Assembly: GCF_000003815.2 (NCBI RefSeq)
Contig: NC_049979.1
Coordinates: 4,865,305 to 4,929,304, forward strand
Direction: 5' to 3'
Origin: Branchiostoma floridae
Lineage: Eukaryota; Chordata; Leptocardii; Amphioxiformes; Branchiostomatidae
DNA length: 64,000 nucleotides
This document shows, piece by piece, positions 55,047 to 64,000 of the stretch (positions are counted from its first letter, which is position 1; every line of letters starts with the position of its first letter). Both the position numbers and the translations under genes were made by a program. A model generated the notes under the pieces. That model did not search any database, was not told the DNA's origin, and was given only the letters and a program-made list of their open reading frames with translations.

Positions 55047-57555
55047 GCAGAGTGTGCTCACAGGAACCCCCTTACTGTGTTTGTCCTTGGTGCTGGTGTA
55101 TATGAAAGTGCTACATTAGTGTAATGTACCGACCACATTATCAGGTCGAGATTGCCGTGTTTTTCAAAAGACTGATCACTGCACTGCGTTTCTCAGCCCA
55201 GTTCCTAATGCAGCCTCTGCCGTCCTGTTCTGTGCCAATCTGCCTGAACATGATCCCAGGAATCATCTAACAGATGCATCCATGTATGTGTTAGCCTGAT
55301 AACTTCACAGAACGCACCAGGTTCCCCATTTAAACTGCATTCACATACCGCGTTGATTTGCTGAACGGTTTGTGCGCAGATATTGCTCACTTTCCTGCGT
55401 GATGTATCGGAAAATCCGTGGAAACGACACTTCTGCTTCCTGCAACAACACCTCCGGTCCCATTTCCAAGGCAAGTTTCCACTCCTAAATCACCCGTGGG
55501 CCCGTGTTTGATTGGTAGCCCGAGGATGTTATTAGTTGTGCAGCATGTCGGATGTATCCTGGAGGTGGTTGCAGCGGCAAATGGATTTATCTCCCAGGGT
55601 GAAGGGAAAGTGCTGCGCACCATCTGTCATAAACTTGGGCGCTGGCGTCGTTTATACGGCAGCGTCTAACAACCTAACCTACAGAGCGTGCATCAGTCAG
55701 GTTTAACAAACAGGCGTCGTTGTCTGCAGTATCATTGGAGAGTAATGAGCCAAACCAGACTGGTAATATAGTTCTCAGTCTTGGTATGACGTAAAGGAGT
55801 GAAGCAATGTCAGAGAGAAGCAGGCATGATAGCTTCTATGTTCATAACTTTGTGAATAGTCCTGTTGATGACAGGACTCTATATCATTGCAGCTGTGCCA
55901 ATATTTGTTCCCGTGGAGCCTGTACAACTCAATATACAACAGTCTCCAACTGGTATGACAATTTAACTGGGCATGCAGACTTTAAAGCTTACGTTGGAAT
56001 TGATTTGTGAACCAATTTAAACTTTATTTTGTGCGAGGCAATAACTTAAAACATATGACAGGTTAATAACTATTTCTGGCAATATAATGCTCAAAGAGTA
56101 ACGCAGGAGGATTTGCCTGTGCCTTTTAAGTCGTACCACTTTGATATTGGTGAGAGAATCTTATATTATACTGGACATGGAGCAAGTAATGTTCTCATTT
56201 GCATCCATGCAGCTATATTATACTGCTACAATAACAGATGAAGGACATGGAACATCTTTTATATATAGTTCATTGAGTTCTACCTGTGGTGTATTAGGCT
56301 CTGCTGTAGTGAGCTGCGGGGGCAATATGTCTGAAATATTAATGGCAGACTGCTGGGCAAGGAGGTGGAAGAGATGGATGGACAACCTGAAGGGTCAAGG
56401 GTACGCTTCAGAAGTCTCCTTCCCTAACTGCTGTACAGACCAATAAGGAGACGGGGAGTGCCTCTTTGTTTGGTCCTGCCTCTGAAATATTTACACAAAT
56501 AATGTTCTGCCGACCCTGGAAGGGATAAGTGCTTTTGAAGTGGAAATAAAAATGGTAGCCTGGAAAAACATCCCTAAACGATAGATACTTTTGGAATCGG
56601 GCTGGGGTCTGGTATCCAGGCACGTAAAATGGGTACTTTCTTCCTATAGGCACTGGTCTTCTATAAGGGTATAGTCCTTTTTCACCAACAAGACTCTTTG
56701 TTGAGTATCCATTTTGCTTCAATAAAATGTGTAAAAATAAACTAAATGGGTATTGGAGGATAAGAAAACTCATCTTACTCAGATTGCTACTGAGACAAGT
56801 TCAGTAGATGGAGATTGAATCATAAAGGTCATGAATAAAACTTATAGTTTGCTGGTTACCACTACCATTGCAACGGATTAAGTGTAGCATACAGTCTCTG
56901 CAACAATAAATGCCCTGGTATCATTTGCAGGTATGGTACGATGACTTCTTAACTGTTCCGGGGTTTCCATGCACAATACTAGAGATACTAATTCCCAGCC
57001 TCATCTGACCTGCTGTCAGTTGGTACTCTGACAGTAAACGTCCTGTACATTTTTATGAGCTGTCTGCACACTTGATTGCAGCTTATCTGTGCTGACTGCT
57101 TGCAGGGGGGGTTGACATCATCTTTATTGACATGTAAACACAACACATTTCAAATCAACATACAAGATGAGATTCAAAGCAGGCCTCAAAATTAACTTTT
57201 TTCCCTACTGTCCCAGCATTGTCCCAAAAATAAATTTCAACTGTCTCGAAGTGAGGATGGACTGTCCCAACCCTATTTTCAGAAATTATGTATTACAACA
57301 ACTGTAAGTCAGAGTACGCACGCCTGACAACCACGGACCGCGGGGAGATCGGACATTCTGATGTTGATTCGTTGATTATTTTCCTATTGTCCCCAAAGGG
57401 TCCCAAAAAGATTTTTCAGTTGTCCCGGCCTAAATTTTAGTGGCCCCGGGACATCGGGACATAGTTAACTTCGAGCCCTGCAAAGAAGAAGGAACCTAGG
57501 CTGACCCCTTACTAGTAATCAGAAAAATTGGTAAAAATTCTGGAGGGCGCATCCG

Positions 57556-57731
57556 ACTTTTTGAGTTACAAACAAACTTTCACCAATCGAACTTTTGAGA
57601 TCAGGCCGGCTAGCTACAAGGGACTTTCTCACTGTTAAAAACACACGTCCGTACAGCCGTTTATTTTTTGGGTCGGATCTATATTTTAGGGTACCCACTG
57701 ACATTCAGAGTAATACATGAATGAGACCAAA
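57556..57731. repeat. Dispersed repeat, second copy
   Basis: Same ordered blocks as 49140-49293 with small insertions, same orientation, 8.4 kb apart in the RAB4 introns. The preceding stretch 57188-57481 has CAGGCCTC and GAGCCCTG ends of hAT-like type. Confidence 0.7.
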
Positions 57732-60700
57732 AGGTCAAGCCCACTGAGTACCTTAGAGTTTTCAGTAGTGCAGTTTCTGGCATTTCTGCTAGAGAGAGCT
57801 GCTGCTACATAGACCTCTGTCATTGTGGCAGCTCTTACTTAGATGGCTATTGATAAAGGATTTTTCCTCTGTCTCCATGTCACAGTCTTCAGGGCAAAAT
57901 GGTCATGATAGAATGCTTAGTAAAGTCTTTGTTTGTATTTCTTAAGGTTTATACTACCCTTTGCCCATATGCATAGACATCAAATGTGGTCTTCCTATTT
58001 ATCCATCCTATTCAAAGCTGTGACGACACACAGCCTTCTAATATGTAATGTTCAAAGTGTCACACAAAGTCTATATAATAACACCCTTAGTCCAATATAA
58101 ATCAGCAATACCACATTTGTGCTTGTAGCTTGGATTAGAGTTTTACTTGATTTTGTTAATGTTATACTTATTTTTTGTACTCTTGTATTTTTGCCATGGG
58201 AAAGATTGGAAACACTTACTCAATATCCGTTGTTTGAACTCTGATTTTCTCCTCCCTTTCCAATACATGTATATCATTAACGAGTAATCAAATCTACCAT
58301 CAGATGCCTTTATTCTAGTATCTCTACACCTGAACTTGCAAGGAAGAAAATAGAAAACAAGAAAATCTGATAAATCAATTAAGGTGCAAAAAGTGCTAGG
58401 AATTTATTAAATGTTATATTATCTTGTACTCCTATAGTGTTACGTGTGTTGTATGTGCTATATTTAACTCTAAGGAAACATTTCATTTGAAAATTTGCAC
58501 TCCAGTGTAGTTCAATGACAGTTCGGTATGTTTTGATTTTGTCTCGTCGTTAGTGGCAACCAAAGATGAAGATGGACTTAGCGGCCGATCTCTTCCCGTT
58601 TTCTCACTTCCCGTGGACTGTCCCTATGGGCAGCAAGATGGAAATCTAATTTACAGTGTTCCATTGATTAATCAATGGTGGAAAATGGGTGTTGATAATT
58701 GTGTGCACATTCATAACATCTGATCTAACTGACGGTATTGATGGGCCACTGGTTTCGGTGATGGACATCTCGAGCATTCCCAAACAATCATTAACACTGA
58801 TGAACAGGATTTGATTTTCCAATCTCTGCTCTGTCTGTTTTGTTTTTTTTACCAATAAGTGGATTTTGTGGCCGCAGGGTTGTGTGAAAAGGTTTGCAAT
58901 TAAAGCATGGAAAGAAAGATTGTTAAACTTGTTAAGATTGTCAGTGTTTTGTGGCAAACTCCTGCGAATGAAATCCTGTGGGAAAAATCATACTGCCAAG
59001 CAACATTTAGTATCCACAACCTACCTGTAATAGACTACTGTGAAATTGTGTTCAGTGGCACTTTATGAAAGGCCTTGTGTGACAAAGGGAGAAAGATGTC
59101 ATAAGTTCCAGAGATAAGTTCCAGTGCCATCCTTCTTGCTCTAACGGCTCTGGCAGCAGGCCATGATAGCAACATAACTGCTGCTAGCATTTCCTCTTCA
59201 GCCAGTGAACTGAGTCTGAAGACGTCCTCCATTGGAAGACGGATGGAGTGGCTACTTCAATTGTTACCTGTGCTTCCCTGGGGGGTCATTTCTTCAGTTG
59301 GTACCTCATCACTGTGAAGTTTTTGTTCCACCCCTTCCATTGTCCATTGTGTCTGCTTGCAAGAAAATGTTCTGCTAAATAGAAGAAGACAGGATAGTTT
59401 GTCATCCACTCAAGAGGAAAAGCTGTAAAGTGAGCCTGTGAAATGCCAACCAGATAGAAACTCTTTACGGATGCTTTGGAAGTTCTTGCAGATTGGTACA
59501 TAAAAGTTTTCATGTCCTAAAGAATTGCGTTGGGATGAGTAACTATGTTTTGCGTCAAACAAAGAGCCTTCCTTCCCCAGATAAATACAATAAATGAATA
59601 CGATTGGAGAAACACTCTGGGTGCATTCGTTTCTGCCACCTGTGATCCCATTCATTGTAACTTAAAATTTACTCGTGTTCACGAAACATATGTTTGAGAT
59701 TTTCCACCCATGGGTGCTGATGTAATGTATGTTAAGTGGTGATATTGAAATACAAGGTGCCAGAAACTCTGTAAGACATTAATTGTGTCTGTGGGATCCA
59801 TTAACTTATCAGGCCTTGAAAATACACCTGTCCTGGTTACGTCCTTACAGATTTCTGAGGTAATTGATGGACATATTTTGTGTACGAGCAGATATAGCTG
59901 ATATAAATGGTTCTGTTTGTGAGCTTATTCTCAGCACCCCTCTAGCTCAACCTACATTAATACTGGCATTTACCTGAGAGCCGATCGAAGTCAAATCTAC
60001 CAGTAGAAAAAGGTGGTAATACCCAGAAACTGGAAACCCATACTCTCATCCCCTGCCGATTCCCCGCGGGGGACGCAGGAAGTTCCAGGGGGAAATTGTG
60101 TGGAGAAGTAATGTCCAACGTGAGTCTACCTGGAGGTGGAAAAACGATTTAGGAAGTCCCTCCCGCAGATAGAAGCCCTGCATTATCATTCCTGTCAGCG
60201 GCATCGTTCTTCCTAAGAGCCAATGAATTGAATCGCCGGTCTCAAATACAAATTGGGCAAAAATGTTCATTAAGAGGAGTGGATGTGCCGATGATCAATA
60301 TTTGTGGACGTCAGTCTGTTCCCATTACTGCGGGGTTCGATTCCAGAGGCAGCTAGCAGACAGCAAGTGTGAAATTGGGACTGTTGGCAGCAGGTCTGCA
60401 TCCAGATGTCATAACAGAAGGAATCACATACATGTATATATAGCAGGGGGTTGGTGGGTTGTACTTGTAGCGCTCCTGTGGTTTGTGTACTGCTGGGATG
60501 GGATGACATCCAAACATGTTTACTTGGATCTTGTTTCTTACCTTGTTGTATATTTGTTATTTATGTATTTATTCATTCATCTCAAAACGGGTGGGTAGCC
60601 CCTACAACTTTTGAGAGTTGATTTCCAAGGGGAAATACCATACATATGAAACAAAACAAAATGTGTTACATTCAGTCAAAGTTAAGACACCAGTGGACAA

Positions 60701-63256
60701 CATACACTAGATCACATGAAAACTGAGGCATCATAAACAAAATCAGTGTCCGTTTCACCAAGGAGATTTCATCAGATAAAACCTCCCTGATTTTGCAGTC
60801 GTAAATGAGCAAACCAAAAACGTCAAAGATGGAGAGGATGTAATGATATTTAATTGTTTCCTCCACAAATACCTTTGAGACGAAGAGCTCCTAGGTATGA
60901 TTGCCATTGCTGACATCCCCCCTAGGCTCCATTCCTGACTAATCAATTGAAACACACAGGTAATGTTTGTTCTGGGCTTGTTAAGAGCTTCCTTGTAAAT
61001 TCCTGAAAGGCAGTTAGAAACTTTGAACGACAGTTAACTTTTTAGCTGCTGAAATATGTCCAGGTTGAAAACAAGTTAAGTTGTAAGCACTGTAAGACTA
61101 ATGGGGATAGTTTGTCAGTAGTTTGCAGAGCAGTTTGAGGGAAAAAGTTGGCCCAAATGGCGGAGTCCCCCGTACCATGACCCATAGCACTGGGACAGGG
61201 CTGACTAACAGCCTGTGTTTAGGACACCACCATGGCTTTGTCCACCTCTGCTAGCTCTGATTTGCACAGTCATTTTTCAGCAGCCTGTAAGCACTTTCCT
61301 GCATTATCCCACCATTGATTGTCTGTTTTAACCCCAGTGAGTTAATGGTCCAAGAAGGCGCTGCCCTCATTTGACTAACCAGATTTCTGCCATAATGGCA
61401 GAAAATGACGAAAGTGGAGAACAACAGGTGAAGAAAATTTCAGCGGTCATAATGCGCCGTAATCGGGTATGCTGGTACCGCGGCATGTAATCATGTTTAA
61501 TTATTCCTGCTTGCCATTACGTGTCAGCGCCACCAGATGTATTAGCTGGGAACCTTTTTATCAGTGCCAAGTCTGTTAGCCCAAGGATTAGGTAGAAGCC
61601 ATGGTGGCTTTGAATTAGGCCCTTTATATAGCCAGATCAATAGGCATTACTGACTGCAGTGGGTCTGCACAGTGAATATTTCTCACTGCCTTCTTCGCCA
61701 GGTTTTCCGTGCACCACTGAATTCATGCATACTCTGTCATCCACTGCCTGCCTGGCCGCTGTCCACGGTGCTGATATGATATTCAGTTCGGAGGATGCTG
61801 AGCAGGAGAGATCTGTTTTAGAATCCCATTTGGTTTGATGAGTTGTCCACTTAAAATAGAGTTTGACATTAAGCCAGGAAGACATTTGTTTTCATGATGA
61901 TGCATATTTGAATTGGTACAAATGTACATATTAATATTTTTGTCCAACTCAGCTGTGTGAAAGGTCCAGTTTTGATTGTCACGTTTATTTTGCAGCCCAC
62001 GCTGATTCGGAATATGAATGTGGCTCTTTAAGAGCCCCTTTGTCCCTTAACGCGCACACATGTTACAATACCTGTTAGAGCATGATGCATCGGTTCTACT
62101 TGCAGTGCTTTTATGTGAATAGAAGTTGAAAGCGGCGGTGACGTTATCAGATGCTCCCTTCCCAGAATTCCTGCTGTGCCACAAGCTCGCACCGCTCCCC
62201 CCATACTGATGAGCCTCCACTGTAACAAATAGTGCTGCAGGTTAATGGTATCAGAGACGCTCTATTGTGACTGGCAGCCACTGTGGGGGAAATCCTTTCC
62301 CCAGGCCAGGCTTAGTAGATCCCTCATACAGATGCCAGACCTAGAGTTGAAGATCTAGTCCAGTCTAAGAAATTCCAGGACTGCTGGAAGTGAATTGATA
62401 TGATGTGGTTTGGTTTGGTACATGTCTGAGGAGTCACAATCAACGCATATATTGTAAGCTGCTACACTTATGTAGTTATCGCGCATTTCATGATTCAATC
62501 AGTATTGGACGACCCGTCCCATGGGCCGAGCAGAGTCCTGATGGACTCTCTCCTGTGATGTGTGTAGACTGTGCACGGCACATCACTGCCACAATCTTGC
62601 TACAAACTACAGCACAGTTTTATGTGGCAACACAACATGATCACTGTTTAACTGGTTGTTCCAGACATCAATTTGTCCCAATATGCCATCTCCTCCCGGT
62701 GATGAATGCAGTGCCTCCTCCCTACCTATAGGGTACAGGTAGCCCTCGGCATATGGCAACAGCTTGTAATTTTCTACATTACTGCTCATGCATGGTCGTA
62801 GCAGGGTCCGACTGAGCTGCCAAGCTCAAAATATCCAAAACATGGATGCCGGGGGGTGGGGAAAGGCACCGAAACACCAGCCTATACCGCCGTCTTAATG
62901 ATAAGATCAATGCACTGAACGCCATGCATGTATTATTGATGGCAGGATGTGCCTATTACCACCCAGCCTTTGTGCCGTACTGACCATAGATAAAGTCATC
63001 AGTCCCTCCCTCTGATAAGAACACATTTAATGGCTTCCATAAAATCTTGCAACTGGGCCTTTATGATACAACTGTCATTCCGGGCCTCATCTACTCCGGG
63101 ATCTGGGAAATAAATGTGTTCTTACGTATATACGTCGAATGAGAGACGCATCTTCCCGTACTCCATGAAAAGACTGCAGTGACAAGAGATGGAGTGGTTT
63201 CTTGACTTCTCTAAGATTGCTTTTAGTGCTGTTTGAATTTTGATGCGGAGAATCCC

Positions 63257-63686
63257 TAGCCTGGGTACCATCCGGATAGTAGCTCGCTCCTACGTTCGCT
63301 TCTGCTATCCGTCTGGAGATGTGGGCATTCAAACCGTTTGGCGGTAACGTCATTTAATGAGCGAATCTAGGAATAGGTTCTAGAGCGCTTGTTCGATGAT
63401 AACAGGCCTCCCACGAGCGGGCGGAGAGCTTGCCCGGTGTTGGAACGTCTGTTCGAACGAGCGCTTGAATCCATTCCATATTTCGCTCATGTGTAGGGAC
63501 CAATCAGCGCCTGCTTCCAAAATTTGGACGATTCCAGACGTTAAGATGGTCCGCGTTCCCAGACGGAAGCACAGAGAAGCGACTGCATATATATATAGTG
63601 TATAATGAATGTCAGAGCTAGAAGCGACTGTATATAGTATATAATGAACGCCGGAGCGAACTACTTTCCGGATGGTACCCAGGCTA
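63257..63686. mobile_element. 430-bp MITE with TAGCCTGGGTACC ends, copy 2
   Basis: Second full copy of the element at 53841-54272, in the same orientation. It is flanked by a different perfect 9-bp direct repeat, GAGAATCCC (63248-63256 and 63687-63695), which proves independent insertion. The two copies are similar from end to end with scattered substitutions and one internal block that differs (GGCAGGCGCACGC against GGCCTCCCACGAG). Confidence 0.88.
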
Positions 63687-64000
63687 GAGAATCCCAGCTC
63701 CAGGACGGCTTTATCATGGCAAAGTTTATTGCATACAAATGTTTTCTTTGGGATGGCTGTGATGGTAAGTAGAGCGGAATGGGAATCAATGAATTTGGTA
63801 AACTTCATTGAGGGTCTGCATGGGGGGTCCTGACAACGCTTTACGCTAAATTCGGGATGGCTGACTACGCTTTATGTTAAATTCACGAAAGCTACCAACG
63901 CTTTACGCTCCACCCCACTACGAATTACGTAAAATAAAATAGCTTCCCTACGAATTACAGGACATCAAAAAGGTCTGCCTACGCCTTATGGAAAAGAGCA

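Larger units (their letters stand above)
52761..64000. other. RAB4 intron 5, no exon recognised
   Basis: From the donor at 52761 to the end of the window nothing matching the rest of RAB4 or any other protein was found on either strand. It contains two full copies of a 430-bp MITE (53841 and 63257), hAT-like fragments near 54594-55046 and 57188-57481, and the second copy of the dispersed repeat (57556-57731). The stretch from about 57800 to 63200 is mostly non-repetitive within the window. Confidence 0.55.

Noticed and set aside
55205-56773. Frames of 67-121 residues in the last RAB4 intron
   Set aside because: Checked for the remaining RAB4 exon (SAL motif, prenylation tail) and for other domains; nothing was found.

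Overview
The window looks like chromosomal DNA of an invertebrate chordate, most likely a lancelet (Branchiostoma). This is inferred from the gene content and from my memory of lancelet repeats, not from a search. The genes are intron-rich, have conventional GT-AG introns and encode clear orthologues of vertebrate proteins. Each occurs once here where vertebrates have two or more copies (U2AF1/U2AF1L4, VASH1/2, ANGEL1/2, RAB4A/B), as expected for a genome that did not pass through the vertebrate whole-genome duplications. The sequence between genes is crowded with short non-autonomous DNA transposons, fold-back elements and tRNA-derived SINEs.

Layout. 1-2.2 kb: repeats downstream of U2AF1. 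2.25-6.9 kb (-): complete 8-exon U2AF1, the 3' splice-site AG-recognition subunit. 8.0-9.0 kb (+): complete 3-exon PSENEN (PEN-2), head-to-head with U2AF1. 11.5-13.7 kb (-): an intronless gene fusing a small-heat-shock (alpha-crystallin) domain to a 500-residue proline-rich tail. 16.8-17.8 kb (+): intronless basic nuclear protein with an SCI1-like domain. 18.9-24.6 kb: mobile-element zone with a nested MITE, a 42-bp tandem repeat, a broken Helitron carrying a herpes-tegument-type (C76-like) cysteine-protease domain and a 100-N assembly gap, and a PIF/Harbinger-like element. 25.2-26.3 kb (-): ERG28. 28.0-31.7 kb (+): vasohibin, nine exons, two introns with U12-type signals. 32.7-36.9 kb (-): ANGEL (CCR4/nocturnin-type phosphodiesterase family). 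37.6-40.5 kb (+): SPRTN DNA-protein crosslink protease. 42.8-64 kb (+): first five coding exons of RAB4; the 3' exons lie beyond the window and most of this stretch is intron filled with MITEs.

The genes do not form one pathway; they are housekeeping functions (splicing, gamma-secretase, sterol synthesis, tubulin detyrosination, RNA processing, DNA repair, endosome recycling). Three consecutive head-to-head pairs (U2AF1/PSENEN, ERG28/VASH, ANGEL/SPRTN) suggest shared promoter regions. Their order resembles human neighbourhoods that I recall: U2AF1L4-PSENEN-HSPB6 on 19q13, ERG28-VASH1-ANGEL1 on 14q24, VASH2-ANGEL2 and SPRTN/RAB4A on 1q. The window may therefore preserve an unduplicated ancestral block. 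The most novel coding features are the small-heat-shock/proline-rich fusion and the protease-bearing Helitron.
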